A stretch of 64,000 nucleotides of DNA, from contig JAEYXX010000061.1 in the NCBI GenBank assembly GCA_023431055.1, forward strand, positions 1 to 64,000, read 5' to 3'. The position numbers and the translations under genes were made by a program. The notes beneath the pieces were generated by a model, which made no database searches, was not told the DNA's origin, and saw nothing but the letters and a program-made list of their open reading frames with translations. Positions 47,035 to 57,018 of this stretch are shown here, piece by piece. The stretch's first letter is position 1. The number at the start of each line of letters is the position of its first letter. Origin of the DNA: Pseudomonadota bacterium (GTDB taxonomy: Bacteria; Pseudomonadota; Gammaproteobacteria; Pseudomonadales; Pseudomonadaceae).

Positions 47035-48165
47035 ATGCTCGAACTCGACTCCACCCTGGCGCAGCATATTGTCGACCGCGCCATGGCTATCCTGCCGTAC
47101 AACATCAATGTGATGGATGCGCAGGGCATGATCATCGGCAGTGGCGACCCCAGTCGGCTGCATACCCGCCATGAGGGCGCGCAGCTGGTGCTGGCCAATC
47201 GACGCGTGGTGGAGATCGATGCGCAGGCAGCAGCCTGCCTGCGTGGCGTCAAACCCGGTGTCAACCTGCCGTTGCTGCATGCCGAACGCCTGATTGGCGT
47301 GCTCGGTATCACCGGTGACCCCGAGATCGTGCGGCCCTATGCCGAGCTGGTGCGTATGGCTGCGGAGATGCTGGTCGAGCATCGCGTGTTGCAGGCCGAG
47401 CGGCACTGGCAGCGGCATCAGCAGGAGGCCTGGTTGCGACAGCTGCTCGACCCCATGCTGCGCCTGTCCAGTCTCGAGGTCGATGCCGAACGCCTAGGCC
47501 TGCAACTGACCTGGCCGCGACAGATGTGCCTGCTGCAACTCGATGGAGAGGGCGATCCGCTGCCGCGTCAGGCTCGTCTGCTCGCCGCACTGGGGGGCAA
47601 GAGTGAACATCTGGTAGCGCCGCTCGGGCGTCATGAGCTGCTCTGGTGTCGGCCTTACAGCACCACGCGCGATGATCGCGCCTGGCTGCAACAGGCTGAC
47701 GAACGCGAGTGGGGTGTGAGCTCGCTGGCGCTCAGCGATCCGCTGCATGATCTGACCGAGCTGCGCCAGGCCAGCCTGGTCCTGCGCGATCTTCAGGCCT
47801 ATGGTCAGGCGCGTTTTCCTAGTCGCCGCCTGCTGCGTCTGGACGAATTGCGTCTGCCGACGCTGCTCTATGCCCAACGCCACAGCTGGCTGCTACAGGG
47901 CTGGCTGGCGCCCCTGCGCCAGGTCCTGGCGCAGGACCCGCAGGGTACGCTGCGCGCGACGCTGGAGGCCTGGTGCGCACATGACGGTCAGGTGCAGACC
48001 TGTGCCCAGGAACTGGGCATTCATCGCAATACCTTGCGCTATCGCCTGGAACGTATCGCCGAGCTCAGCGGCCTGGATCTCAACCGGCTGGATCAGCGCC
48101 TGCAGCTATCCTTGGGGCTGGGATTGCTGGAACCCGCCGCGAAGGATCAGTTGAACGCTCGGTAA
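47035..48165 (+). CDS. cdaR: CdaR family regulator (sugar diacid/glycerate utilisation)
   Basis: Transcriptional activator of 376 residues. An N-terminal diacid-recognition domain (MLELDSTLAQHIVDRAMAIL, INVMDAQGMIIGSGDPSRLH) and a C-terminal PucR-type helix-turn-helix (TCAQELGIHRNTLRYRLERI). It sits directly upstream of a glycerate-type permease and glycerate kinase, so it most likely activates them when glycerate, glucarate or galactarate is present. ATG 47035 is preferred (MLELDST, AGG about 10 nt upstream); an ATG at 47005 is an alternative. Confidence 0.88.
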   Translation: MLELDSTLAQHIVDRAMAILPYNINVMDAQGMIIGSGDPSRLHTRHEGAQLVLANRRVVEIDAQAAACLRGVKPGVNLPLLHAERLIGVLGITGDPEIVRPYAELVRMAAEMLVEHRVLQAERHWQRHQQEAWLRQLLDPMLRLSSLEVDAERLGLQLTWPRQMCLLQLDGEGDPLPRQARLLAALGGKSEHLVAPLGRHELLWCRPYSTTRDDRAWLQQADEREWGVSSLALSDPLHDLTELRQASLVLRDLQAYGQARFPSRRLLRLDELRLPTLLYAQRHSWLLQGWLAPLRQVLAQDPQGTLRATLEAWCAHDGQVQTCAQELGIHRNTLRYRLERIAELSGLDLNRLDQRLQLSLGLGLLEPAAKDQLNAR

Positions 48166-48350
48166 TCCGCTCCCGCTGGTAAAGGCGGGCAGATGGCTTT
48201 GTGCGATTGCACAGCCTCCTGCGCGTGGCTGCGGCTGTTTTAGTGCCAGCGCACAGGGCAAGGCTGGGGGTGGCTGAGCCACAATGTGGCGCCTCTCGGC
48301 ATTCCCATCCGGGCCATGCGCCCGCCATAACAACAATGAGGAGACTGGTC

Positions 48351-49718
48351 ATGGGCCTGGTCCTGATTCTGGTGGCACTGATCGCGTTCATCGTGCTGTC
48401 CACTACCCGTTTGAAACTGCACCCCTTTCTGGCGCTGCTGGCTGCCGCGCTGATCGCCGGCTTTGCCTATCAGCTGCCCAGTGGCGAAATCATCAAGACC
48501 ATGACTGCCGGTTTCGGCGGCATTCTCGGTTACATCGGTATCGTCATCGTGCTCGGCACCATCATCGGCGTCATCCTCGAGCGTAGCGGCGCCGCGATCA
48601 CCATGGCCGAGACAGTGATTCGTCTGTTGGGCCAACGCTTCCCCACGCTGACCATGTCGATCATCGGTTATCTGGTGTCGATTCCGGTGTTCTGTGACTC
48701 CGGCTACGTCATTCTCAACTCGCTGAAGAATGCCCTGGCCGCACGCATGAAGGTGTCCGTGGTGGCCATGAGCGTCGCTCTGGCGACCGGCCTGTACGCC
48801 ACTCACACCTTCGTGCCGCCGACCCCCGGCCCGATCGCCGCGGCTGGTAACCTGGGGCTGGAAACGTCCCTGGGCCTGGTGATCCTGGTTGGCCTGCTGG
48901 TGGCAGCGGTCACTGCCGTGGCCGGTATGTTCTGGGCCAACCGCTTCCTCAAGCAGAACGATCAGGAGCTGCTGGAAGAAGCGCCGAGTGAGTTGCTCGC
49001 CGATGACGTCGACTTCGACGCGCTGCGTGCTCGCTACGGCAAGCTGCCCAGCGCGTGGCAGGCGTTCTCGCCGATCTTCGTGCCGATCGTACTGATCTGC
49101 CTGGGCTCGGTCGCGGCTTTCCCGAGCAAGCCCTTCGGCACCGGCGCCTTCTTCGAAGTGCTGAGCTTCCTCGGTCAGCCAGTCGCTGCGTTGCTGGTCG
49201 GTCTGGTGCTGGCCTGCTCGCTGCTCAAGGGCGAAGGCAAGCGTCAGCAGTTCCATGATTATGTCGCTCATGGCCTGAAAGAGGCTGCGCCGATCCTGCT
49301 GATCACCGGTGCCGGTGGCGCCTTCGGTGCCATCCTCAAGGCTACCGCCTTGACTGGTTACCTCGGTGACACCCTGTCGGCGCTGGGCATCGGTCTGTTC
49401 ATGCCGTTCCTGGTGGCTGCTGCGCTGAAGAGTGCGCAGGGTTCTTCCACCGTGGCGCTGGTCACCACCTCGGCGATGGTGGCGCCGCTGCTGGGCAACC
49501 TGGGCCTCGACAGCGAGATGGGCCGGGTGCTGACCGTGATGGCCATCGGCGCCGGCGCCATGACCGTATCCCACGCCAACGACAGCTTCTTCTGGGTCGT
49601 GACCCAGTTCAGCCGCATGAAAGTGGCGACCGCTTATCGTGCCCAGACCATGGCCACCCTGATTCAGGGCGTGGCCGGCATGGCCGCTGTCTGGCTGCTC
49701 AGCCTGGTTCTGCTGTAA
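48351..49718 (+). CDS. GntP family permease, probable glycerate transporter
   Basis: Secondary transporter of 455 residues with about 12-14 helices, gluconate:H+ symporter family. Typical segments are GFGGILGYIGIVIVLGTIIG, DSGYVILNSLKNALAARMKV and AIGAGAMTVSHANDSFFWVV. GAGGAG lies 7 nt before ATG 48351. Between a CdaR regulator and glycerate kinase, so glycerate (or a sugar acid) is the most likely substrate. Confidence 0.88.
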   Translation: MGLVLILVALIAFIVLSTTRLKLHPFLALLAAALIAGFAYQLPSGEIIKTMTAGFGGILGYIGIVIVLGTIIGVILERSGAAITMAETVIRLLGQRFPTLTMSIIGYLVSIPVFCDSGYVILNSLKNALAARMKVSVVAMSVALATGLYATHTFVPPTPGPIAAAGNLGLETSLGLVILVGLLVAAVTAVAGMFWANRFLKQNDQELLEEAPSELLADDVDFDALRARYGKLPSAWQAFSPIFVPIVLICLGSVAAFPSKPFGTGAFFEVLSFLGQPVAALLVGLVLACSLLKGEGKRQQFHDYVAHGLKEAAPILLITGAGGAFGAILKATALTGYLGDTLSALGIGLFMPFLVAAALKSAQGSSTVALVTTSAMVAPLLGNLGLDSEMGRVLTVMAIGAGAMTVSHANDSFFWVVTQFSRMKVATAYRAQTMATLIQGVAGMAAVWLLSLVLL

Positions 49719-49745
49719 TTCGCTTTGGGACACTCTGCAAAAAGC

Positions 49746-49815
49746 CGTCATTCCCGCGCAGGCGGGAATCCAGAATCTGAGCGTCCTGGGCTCCCGCCTT
49801 CGCGGGAGCGACGAT
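49746..49815. repeat. Pair of REP-like hairpins between the permease and glycerate kinase genes
   Basis: ATTCCCGCGCAGGCGGGAAT hairpin at 49751-49770 and a second GCTCCCGCCTTCGCGGGAGC hairpin at about 49790-49809. This CATTCCCGC-type unit is a widespread dispersed bacterial repeat. In an operon it can act as an mRNA stabiliser or partial terminator. Confidence 0.8.
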
Positions 49816-49887
49816 AAATGGCTTTTTCAGAACAGGCTTTACCGGCAGGCGACCAGAGGTCGCCTGCCTCCTTTCGAGGTACCTACC

Positions 49888-51021
49888 ATGAAAATCGTCA
49901 TTGCTCCTGATTCCTTCAAGGAGAGTCTTAGCGCACCCGACGTGGCTGCTGCCATCGCACGCGGCTGGCAGCAGGTGTTCCCTGACGCCGAATGTCTGCT
50001 GCGGCCGATGGCCGACGGTGGTGAGGGTACGGTCGATGCGCTGTTGGCAGCCGTTGGCGGCGAGCGCCGTGAACACGAAGTGCGCGGCCCCATGGGCGCA
50101 CCGGTCAAGGCGCATTGGGGCTGGCTGGGGCAGGGCACTGCGGTCATCGAGATGGCTGCGGCCAGCGGCCTGCATTGGGTGCCGCGCGAGCAGCGCGACG
50201 CTCGCCTGGCTTGCAGCTTCGGCACGGGTGAGTTGATCCGCGAGGCGCTGGACGCCGGCGCCACCCGAATCATTCTGGGCCTGGGCGGCAGCGCCACCAA
50301 CGATGCCGGTCTCGGACTGCTGCAAGCGCTGGGCGTGCGTTTTCTCGATGCCCAGGGAAACCAGCTGTCGCCAGGCGGTGCAGCGTTGGCGAGCCTCGAT
50401 CAGCTCGACCTGAGCAGCCTCGATGCACGCCTGCTCAAGGTGCAGATCGAAGTCGCCGCCGATGTCGACAATCCCCTGTGCGGGCCGCGCGGCGCTTCTG
50501 CCGTATTCGGTCCACAGAAGGGCGCGACGCCTGAACATGTCGCCGAGCTCGACACCGCGCTTGGCCGCTTCGCCCGCATTGCCGCCGCCACGCTAGGTGA
50601 GGATCACGCCGAGTTTCCAGGTGTCGGTGCCGCTGGCGGGCTCGGTTTCGCTGCGCGGGCTTTTCTCAAGGCGAGTTTCCGGCCCGGTATCGAGCTGGTA
50701 GCTGAACTGTCCGGCCTCGCCGCGGCGGTGGAGAATGCAGACCTGGTGATTACCGGGGAAGGGCGCATGGATGCCCAGACCCTGCATGGCAAGACCCCTG
50801 TGGGTGTGGCACGTGTGGCGCGCGCGGCCGGGGTGCCGGTTATCGCCTTGTCCGGTAGCCTGGGCGAAAACTATCAGGCGTTGTACGAGGCGGGTATCGA
50901 GGCAGCGTTCAGCCTGGCGCCGGGACCGCTGTCGCTGGAGCAGGCGATGGCTGGCGCGGCAGGCGAATTGCAGGCACGCGCCACGGATATCGCGCGGCTC
51001 TGGCGCCTCGCCCGATCCTGA
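49888..51021 (+). CDS. glxK: Glycerate kinase
   Basis: Type II (GarK/GlxK) glycerate kinase of 377 residues that phosphorylates glycerate to a phosphoglycerate for lower glycolysis. Family segments are MKIVIAPDSFKESLSAPDVA, RPMADGGEGTVDALLAAVGG, GLGGSATNDAGLGLLQALGV and VITGEGRMDAQTLHGKTPVG. It completes the cdaR-permease-kinase set and is probably co-transcribed with the permease despite the REP-like hairpins between them. Confidence 0.95.
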   Translation: MKIVIAPDSFKESLSAPDVAAAIARGWQQVFPDAECLLRPMADGGEGTVDALLAAVGGERREHEVRGPMGAPVKAHWGWLGQGTAVIEMAAASGLHWVPREQRDARLACSFGTGELIREALDAGATRIILGLGGSATNDAGLGLLQALGVRFLDAQGNQLSPGGAALASLDQLDLSSLDARLLKVQIEVAADVDNPLCGPRGASAVFGPQKGATPEHVAELDTALGRFARIAAATLGEDHAEFPGVGAAGGLGFAARAFLKASFRPGIELVAELSGLAAAVENADLVITGEGRMDAQTLHGKTPVGVARVARAAGVPVIALSGSLGENYQALYEAGIEAAFSLAPGPLSLEQAMAGAAGELQARATDIARLWRLARS

Positions 51022-51050
51022 CAGGACGAACCTAGCTGAACTCGGTCTGT

Positions 51051-51107
51051 CTGAGTTAACAATTGTTAAGACTCAGCCGTGACAGTTACGCGCGCCCGGC
51101 GTCTAAT
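51051..51107 (+). promoter_or_regulatory. Palindromic operator candidate adjoining a sigma70-type promoter
   Basis: The inverted repeat CTGAGT-TAACAATTGTTA-AG-ACTCAG (51051-51076) has a perfect TTAACAATTGTTAA core (51056-51069). Immediately after it are GTGACA (51079-51084), 17 bp and TCTAAT (51102-51107), a plausible promoter ending 29 bp before the lipoprotein start. A regulator bound at the palindrome would contact the -35 side of RNA polymerase. Which regulator is unknown. Confidence 0.6.
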
Positions 51108-51135
51108 GGATCAGGATACCTCTGGAGGAATTGCT

Positions 51136-51597
51136 ATGCGTAAACCCACTCTGCTCATCACCTCGCTGGCCGCGCTGCTGGCCCTTGGCGGCTGCCAGTC
51201 CAGCCTGACCGGCGACACCTACAGCCGCGACGAGGCCCGAGCGGTGCAAACGGTACGCATGGGCACCATCGAGTCGCTGCGCCCGGTGAAGATCGAAGGT
51301 ACCAAGACGCCGATCGGCGCTGGTGCCGGCGCCGTGGTCGGTGGTATCGGTGGCAGCGGCCTGGGTGGCGGGCGTGGCAGCGCGGTGATGGCCGTTGTTG
51401 GTGCCGTTGCCGGTGGCCTGCTTGGTGCCGCGGCCGAAGAAGGCCTGACGCGCACTCAGGGTGTTGAAATCACCGTGCGCGAGGACGATGGCACCATGCG
51501 CGCCTACGTGCAGGAAGTCGAACCGAACCAGGTGTTCCGTGTCGGCGAGCGCGTGCGCATCATGACCGTCAACGGCACCAGTCGCGTCACGCACTGA
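51136..51597 (+). CDS. Glycine-zipper outer-membrane lipoprotein (SlyB/Pcp-like)
   Basis: Lipoprotein of 153 residues: lipobox LGGC (Cys20), then a 17-kDa-antigen type glycine-zipper (about 60-105; TPIGAGAGAVVGGIGGSGLG, VVGAVAGGLLGAAAEEGL) and a C-terminal beta domain (GVEITVREDDGTMRAYVQEV). SlyB-type proteins stabilise the outer membrane and are often under envelope-stress or Mg2+ control; that role is inferred. AGGA lies 7 nt before ATG 51136. Same position relative to sha/mrp as P. aeruginosa PA1053. Confidence 0.9.
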   Translation: MRKPTLLITSLAALLALGGCQSSLTGDTYSRDEARAVQTVRMGTIESLRPVKIEGTKTPIGAGAGAVVGGIGGSGLGGGRGSAVMAVVGAVAGGLLGAAAEEGLTRTQGVEITVREDDGTMRAYVQEVEPNQVFRVGERVRIMTVNGTSRVTH

Positions 51598-51611
51598 TCG
51601 CTGTAGATATG

Positions 51612-51645
51612 AGCCGGAGCAGTCAAGGCTGCTCCGGCTTTTTTG
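51612..51645 (+). terminator. Terminator of the glycine-zipper lipoprotein gene
   Basis: AGCCGGAGCAG/CTGCTCCGGCT perfect 11-bp stem with 6-nt loop, followed by T6. It isolates the lipoprotein gene from the second Mrp operon. Confidence 0.9.
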
Positions 51646-51892
51646 TGTCCGGCTATAGTGGTGGGGCGGTCGTCGCAGCGCTGAATCGACATGCGTGTAA
51701 CCAAGTGTGTTCAACGATAATTCAATGCATGACGTTGCGTTGATAGTTATGGATAATCGGCCGTTATGCTTGTGCCGACAACGACTTAGCTGATCCGTTG
51801 TGGTGCATGAACTATCACCGTCAGGGAGTTGCGACTCCAGTTCTCGTAGCTGGATCACACGACCTGACGTGCCTGCATAAGGGGTTTTTCCG
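51646..51892 (+). other. Leader region of the second Mrp operon
   Basis: About 247 bp without a gene, AT-richer than the flanking coding DNA between 51700 and 51800. It must contain the promoter and 5' leader of the operon. No convincing -35/-10 pair or known ion-responsive riboswitch was found by eye, and the mrpA start has only a weak SD (GGGG about 9 nt upstream). Confidence 0.4.
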
Positions 51893-54685
51893 ATGGCGCT
51901 TGCGCTGATTGTCGCCTTGCCATTTCTTGGTTTATTTCTGCCGGTACTCACCGAGCGGCTTGGACGCTCGGCCTGTGCTGCGGCTGCGGCTCTCGCGCCC
52001 GTGGTGGCGCTGGTGCTGCTGTTCAACCACCAATCGGCGGTGTTCGCCGGTGAGGTGCTGCGGGTCAAACTGGAGTGGTTGCCGCACCTGGGGCTGAATC
52101 TCAGTCTGCGCCTCGATGGCCTGGGCTTTCTGTTTGCCCTGCTGATTCTCGGCATCGGCCTGCTGGTCATCCTCTACGCGCGCTATTACCTGGCCAAGAC
52201 CGAGCCCATGGGGCGTTTCTTCGCGTTCCTGCTGCTGTTCATGGGCGCCATGCTCGGTGTGGTGCTGTCGGAAAACCTGCTGCTGATGCTGATGTTCTGG
52301 GAGCTGACCAGCCTGTCGTCGTTCCTGCTGATCGGCTTCTGGGGTTCGCGCTCCGATGCCCGCAAGGGCGCGCGCATGGCGCTGGCAATCACCGGTGGCG
52401 GTGGTCTGGCGCTGCTCGCCGGTATCCTGCTGATCGGCCACATCGCCGGTAGCTTTGAGCTGTCGCAGGTGCTGGCCGCCGGCTATGCCATCCGCGCGCA
52501 CGAGTTGTATCCGGTGGCGCTGGTGCTGGTGCTGCTGGGTGTGTTCACCAAGTCGGCGCAATTCCCGTTCCACTTCTGGCTGCCGCACGCCATGGCGGCG
52601 CCGACGCCGGTATCGGCCTATCTGCACTCGGCGACCATGGTCAAGGCCGGGGTATTTCTGCTGGCGCGCCTGTACCCGGCACTGGCCGGTTCCGAGTGGT
52701 GGTTCTACATGGTCAGCATGACCGGCCTGGCCACGCTGCTGGTAGGCGCATGCATGGCGCTGTTCCAGCATGACCTCAAGGGTCTGCTGGCTTATTCGAC
52801 CATCAGCCACCTGGGCCTGATCACCCTGCTGTTCGGCCTGGATACCCGCCTGGCTGCGGTAGCGGCGGTGTTCCACATCATCAACCACGCGACCTTTAAG
52901 GCTTCGCTGTTCATGGCCGCGGGCATCATCGACCACGAAACCGGTAGCCGCGACATGCGGCGAATAAACGGCTTGTGGAAGTACATGCCGCATACGGCGG
53001 TGCTGGCGATGGTGGCGGCTTCGGCCATGGCAGGCGTGCCGCTGCTCAATGGCTTTTTGAGCAAGGAGATGTTCTTCACCGAAACCTTGCACCAGCACCT
53101 GCTGGGCGGTTTCAACTGGGTGATTCCGGCTGCCGCGACCCTGGCCGGCGTGTTCTCGGTAGCCTACTCGCTGCGTTTCATTCACGACGTGTTCTTCAAT
53201 GGCGAGCCGATCGACCTGCCCAAATATCCGCCGCACGAGCCGCCGCGCTACATGAAGGTGCCGGTCGAGGTGCTGGTGTTCCTCTGCCTGCTGGTCGGCA
53301 TCGTGCCTGCCTATACGGTAGCGCCGTTGTTGGCCGCCGCCGCCGCTTCGACCCTGGGTGGCGAGCTGCCTGAGTACAGCCTGGCCATCTGGCACGGCTT
53401 CAACCTGCCGCTCCTGATGAGTTTCGTTGCGCTGTTCGGCGGGATCATCGTCTATGCCTGTCGCAAGCCGCTGTTCCGCTGGTATGAAGGTTTGCCCAAC
53501 CTGGATGCCAAGGATGCCTTTGACCAGGTGGTGCGTTACTCGACGCGCTTGGCCGTGCGCATTACCGCGCTGCTGGAAAGTGGCTCGCAGCAGCGTTACC
53601 TGGCCTGGATGCTGGGCAGTGCCCTGACCCTGGTGATCATCGCGCTGTCGCCGCTCGAGCAGTTGACCGGTAGCGTGGCGATGACGCCGATCGATCCGCT
53701 GACCGTCACGGGAATGTTGATCCTGATGGTGACTGCGGTGCTCACCGTGGTTTTCCACCGCCGCCGCCTGGTGGCGCTGATGATCCTCAGCGCCGCTGGT
53801 CTGATGGTGGCACTGGCCTTCGCCCGCTTCTCCGCTCCGGATCTGGCGCTGACCCAGCTGTCGGTCGAGGTGGTGACCATCATTCTGCTGATGCTGACCC
53901 TGTATTTCATGACTGATCGTACCCCGGCCGAGTCCAGCAGCCTGCGCGGCCTGCGCGACCTGGTCTTGGCCCTGGGCAGCGGCACCATGGTGGCGATGCT
54001 GACCTACGCCGTGCTGACCCGGCCTTATCAGAGCATCTCGTCGTTCTTCCTCGAGAACAGCGTCTCTGGTGGTGGCGGTACCAATGTGGTCAACGTGATC
54101 CTGGTGGACTTCCGCGGCTTCGATACCCTCGGCGAGATCACCGTGCTGGCGATCGCCGCCATCGGCATCTACGCGCTGCTGCATGGCCTGCACCTGCCGC
54201 ATCCGACTCATGACAAGAACGGCCGACCCTGGTCGACCGATGCCCACCCGATGATCCTCGACAACCTGGCGCGCGCCATGCTGCCGATGGCGCTGCTGAT
54301 TTCGGCGTTCATCTTCCTGCGTGGTCACAACCTGCCGGGTGGCGGCTTCATCGCCGGCCTGATCACCTCGGTGGCGTTGATCCTGCAGTACATCTCCCAC
54401 GGTGTGACCTGGACCCAGGAGCGCCTAAAGTTCAGCTATCACGCCACCGCCGGCTGGGGCGTGCTGATCGCCGGGCTGACCGGCCTGGGCAGTTGGGCGT
54501 TCGGCTCGCCGTTCCTGACCTCGGCGTTCGGTCATTTCCATATTCCGCTGATCGGCGAAATCGAGCTGGCGACCGCGATCCTCTTCGATCTCGGGGTATT
54601 CCTGGCGGTCGTCGGCGCGACCCTGCTGATTCTTTCCAATATCGGCCATGTCAGTCAGGACGAGTCGTGCAAGGAGGTCATCTGA
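51893..54685 (+). CDS. mrpA2: Mrp Na+/H+ antiporter fused subunit A/B (second system)
   Basis: Large subunit of 930 residues, again an A/B fusion. Key residues are Glu137 (FWELTS), Lys220 (VFTKSAQ) and Lys251 (TMVKAG). The N-terminal NuoL-like part is followed by the DUF4040 and MrpB parts ([20 protein letters not shown] near residue 805). Compared with the first-system protein it is longer and clearly diverged outside core helices, so it is an old paralogue. By neighbours it corresponds to ShaA (PA1054) of P. aeruginosa. Confidence 0.95.
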   Translation: MALALIVALPFLGLFLPVLTERLGRSACAAAAALAPVVALVLLFNHQSAVFAGEVLRVKLEWLPHLGLNLSLRLDGLGFLFALLILGIGLLVILYARYYLAKTEPMGRFFAFLLLFMGAMLGVVLSENLLLMLMFWELTSLSSFLLIGFWGSRSDARKGARMALAITGGGGLALLAGILLIGHIAGSFELSQVLAAGYAIRAHELYPVALVLVLLGVFTKSAQFPFHFWLPHAMAAPTPVSAYLHSATMVKAGVFLLARLYPALAGSEWWFYMVSMTGLATLLVGACMALFQHDLKGLLAYSTISHLGLITLLFGLDTRLAAVAAVFHIINHATFKASLFMAAGIIDHETGSRDMRRINGLWKYMPHTAVLAMVAASAMAGVPLLNGFLSKEMFFTETLHQHLLGGFNWVIPAAATLAGVFSVAYSLRFIHDVFFNGEPIDLPKYPPHEPPRYMKVPVEVLVFLCLLVGIVPAYTVAPLLAAAAASTLGGELPEYSLAIWHGFNLPLLMSFVALFGGIIVYACRKPLFRWYEGLPNLDAKDAFDQVVRYSTRLAVRITALLESGSQQRYLAWMLGSALTLVIIALSPLEQLTGSVAMTPIDPLTVTGMLILMVTAVLTVVFHRRRLVALMILSAAGLMVALAFARFSAPDLALTQLSVEVVTIILLMLTLYFMTDRTPAESSSLRGLRDLVLALGSGTMVAMLTYAVLTRPYQSISSFFLENSVSGGGGTNVVNVILVDFRGFDTLGEITVLAIAAIGIYALLHGLHLPHPTHDKNGRPWSTDAHPMILDNLARAMLPMALLISAFIFLRGHNLPGGGFIAGLITSVALILQYISHGVTWTQERLKFSYHATAGWGVLIAGLTGLGSWAFGSPFLTSAFGHFHIPLIGEIELATAILFDLGVFLAVVGATLLILSNIGHVSQDESCKEVI

Positions 54686-54686
54686 T

Positions 54687-55016
54687 ATGGAGGCATTATT
54701 CGCAATCACCCTCGGGGTGCTGACGGCCAGCGGCGTGTACCTGCTGCTGCGCGCGCGGATCTTCCCGGTGGTGATGGGGCTTACCCTGATCTCCTATGCG
54801 GTCAATCTGTTCATCTTCGCCATGGGACGCCTCGGTACGGGCGTGCCGGCGGTGATCGGCAAGAGCGCCGAGTACGGTGACCCGCTGCCGCAGGCGCTGG
54901 TGCTGACCGCTATCGTCATCGGCTTTGCCATGACCGCCTTCGTCGTGGTGCTGGCCCTGCGCGGGCTGGGCGAGCTGAAAACCGATCACGTCGATGGCGA
55001 GGAGCCGCGCGCATGA
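54687..55016 (+). CDS. mrpC2: Mrp Na+/H+ antiporter subunit C (second system)
   Basis: NuoK-like subunit of 109 residues with three helices (GLTLISYAVNLFIFAMGR; DPLPQALVLTAIVIGFAM). AGGAGG lies 9 nt upstream of ATG 54687, which is 1 bp after the mrpA2 stop. Shorter at the C-terminus than its first-system counterpart. Confidence 0.94.
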   Translation: MEALFAITLGVLTASGVYLLLRARIFPVVMGLTLISYAVNLFIFAMGRLGTGVPAVIGKSAEYGDPLPQALVLTAIVIGFAMTAFVVVLALRGLGELKTDHVDGEEPRA

Positions 55017-56524
55017 ATCACGCCATCATCCTCCCCATTCTCCTGCCGCTGTTCTTCGGCGCGCTGCTGCTGGTCGGTCACAGCTGGTCGCGCGAGGTCA
55101 AACGGGGCATCTCCCTGGTGGGCTGCGTGGCGTTGCTGCCGGTGTGTCTGTACCTGGTCGTGCTGGCCGGGGCAGGGCAGTTGCAGGTCTATGCCCTGGG
55201 TAACTGGGTGGCACCGTTCGGCATCATGCTGCTGCTCGACCGCTTCAATGCTGCACTGCTATTGGTTACCGCGCTCCTGGCCAGCCTGGCGCTGATCTAC
55301 GCCTGCCGTGGCGACGACGAGCGTGGGCCGAATTTCCATGCGCTGTTCCAGTTCCAACTGCTCGGCATCAACGGTGCGTTCCTCACCGCTGACCTGTTCA
55401 ACCTGTTCGTATTCTTCGAGATCCTGCTGATCTCTTCCTATGCGTTGTTGCTGCATGGCAATCGTGCCAATCAGGTCAAGGCGGGTGTGCACTACGTGGT
55501 GCTCAACCTGTTGGGTTCGTCGTTTTTCCTGATCGGTGTCAGCCTGTTGTACGGCCTGACCGGCACCCTGAACATGCCGGACCTGGCGGCGCGCGTAGCC
55601 AGTGCCAATGTCGCCGATGCACCGTTGATCAGGGCCGCCGCCTATCTGCTGCTGATCGTCTTCGGTCTCAAGGCTGCGGTGTTGCCGCTGTGCTTCTGGC
55701 TGCCGCGTGCCTACGCTTCGGCGCCCGCCTCGGTGGCCGCCTTGTTCGCGATCATGACCAAGGTTGGCTTCTACGCCATCGTCCGTGTGTTCACCCTGAT
55801 ATTCGGCGAGCAGGCCGGGCCGCTGGCCAATCTCGGTCATGAACTGCTTTGGTGGCTGGCACTGCCGACCATTGCCTTTGGCGTGATCGGCGCCCTGGGT
55901 GCGCGACAGCTGCAGGCGTTGCTGGCTTATCTGGTGGTGATTTCGGTGGGTACTCTGCTGGCCGGCTTCGCCATTGGTAATGCCGCGGCGCTGAGTGCGG
56001 CGCTCTACTACATGCTGCACAGCACGCTGATCAGCGGTGCGTTGTTCCTGCTGGCCGGCCTGGTGGTCGCCCAGCGCGACAGCGCCGGCGGTGATCTGCA
56101 GCAGGAGCGTGTGCTGCGCCAGCCGCTGGTGCTGGGTTGCATGTTCTTCTTCGCATCCATTTCCGTGGCCGGGCTGCCGCCATTCTCCGGCTTCCTCGGC
56201 AAGATGTTGCTGCTGCGCGCGGCCGAGCCGGGTTGGCAGGCCTGGAGCCTGTGGCCGGTAGTGCTGATCGGCGGTCTGTTGACCCTGGTGGCGCTGAGTC
56301 GCGCCGGTACCAGCCTGTTCTGGCTGGGCCATGGCGCGGACGCGTCACCGTCCAAGGCCGAGCCGGCGGATCGCATCAGCCTGCTGGCGGCGCTGGGCCT
56401 GTTGCTGGCCAGCCCGCTGCTGCTGATCGCCGCCAAGCCGATCCTGGCGTATCTGGAGGCGGCTGCGGCGCAATTGCTCGATCTGCAACCCTATCTGTCG
56501 ATCATTGCCGGAGGTGCGGCATGA
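55013..56524 (+). CDS. mrpD2: Mrp Na+/H+ antiporter subunit D (second system)
   Basis: Complex-I-like antiporter subunit of 503 residues. Conserved Glu in FNLFVFFEILLISSYALLL and Lys in IMTKVGFYAIVRV; PPFSGFLGKMLLLRAAEPGW is typical. Overlaps mrpC2 by ATGA and is followed by mrpE2 with the same junction. Confidence 0.95.
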   Translation: MNHAIILPILLPLFFGALLLVGHSWSREVKRGISLVGCVALLPVCLYLVVLAGAGQLQVYALGNWVAPFGIMLLLDRFNAALLLVTALLASLALIYACRGDDERGPNFHALFQFQLLGINGAFLTADLFNLFVFFEILLISSYALLLHGNRANQVKAGVHYVVLNLLGSSFFLIGVSLLYGLTGTLNMPDLAARVASANVADAPLIRAAAYLLLIVFGLKAAVLPLCFWLPRAYASAPASVAALFAIMTKVGFYAIVRVFTLIFGEQAGPLANLGHELLWWLALPTIAFGVIGALGARQLQALLAYLVVISVGTLLAGFAIGNAAALSAALYYMLHSTLISGALFLLAGLVVAQRDSAGGDLQQERVLRQPLVLGCMFFFASISVAGLPPFSGFLGKMLLLRAAEPGWQAWSLWPVVLIGGLLTLVALSRAGTSLFWLGHGADASPSKAEPADRISLLAALGLLLASPLLLIAAKPILAYLEAAAAQLLDLQPYLSIIAGGAA

Positions 56525-57018
56525 GGCGTTTCTTCCCCCACCCGCGCATGATGCTGGTGCTGGCGGTGCTTTGGCTGCTGCTGGTCAACACCCTCAATCT
56601 GGGGCATATCCTGCTCGGGCTGTTTCTGGGGTGGTCGATCGTGCACCTGTGCGGCGACTTTCTGCTGAACGTGCCCAGGGTGCGCAAGCCGCTGGGGCTG
56701 TTGTTGTTCATTGGTAAGGTATTCTTCGACATCGTCGTGGCCAACATGCAGGTAGTCAGGCTGGTGCTGGGGCCGAAATCGCGGCTCAATCCGGCATTCG
56801 TCGAGTTGCCGGTGGAGATCGAGGATGAGTTCGTTCTGGCTGCGCTGGCCTGCATCATTTCGCTGACGCCAGGCACGGTGTCTGCCGGGCTCAGCTCTGA
56901 TCACAAGACGCTGTTGCTACACGGCCTGGACGTGCCTGACCACGATGCGCTGATTGCCGAGATCAAGAGCCGTTACGAAGCACCGCTGCTGGAGATTTTC
57001 GAATGCTCGAGAACGTAG
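56521..57018 (+). CDS. mrpE2: Mrp Na+/H+ antiporter subunit E (second system)
   Basis: Subunit of 165 residues with N-terminal helices (MMLVLAVLWLLLVNTLNLGH), the DIVVANMQVVRLVL segment and the ALACIISLTPGTVSAGLSSD hallmark. The C-terminus overlaps the start of mrpF2 by 16 bp. An upstream extension in frame overlaps mrpD2 and is not used. Confidence 0.94.
   Translation: MRRFFPHPRMMLVLAVLWLLLVNTLNLGHILLGLFLGWSIVHLCGDFLLNVPRVRKPLGLLLFIGKVFFDIVVANMQVVRLVLGPKSRLNPAFVELPVEIEDEFVLAALACIISLTPGTVSAGLSSDHKTLLLHGLDVPDHDALIAEIKSRYEAPLLEIFECSRT

Noticed and set aside
51932..54400. 822-residue minus-strand open frame opposite mrpA2
   Set aside because: Gln/His/Arg-rich antisense shadow of a membrane protein gene; the plus strand has all MrpA motifs.
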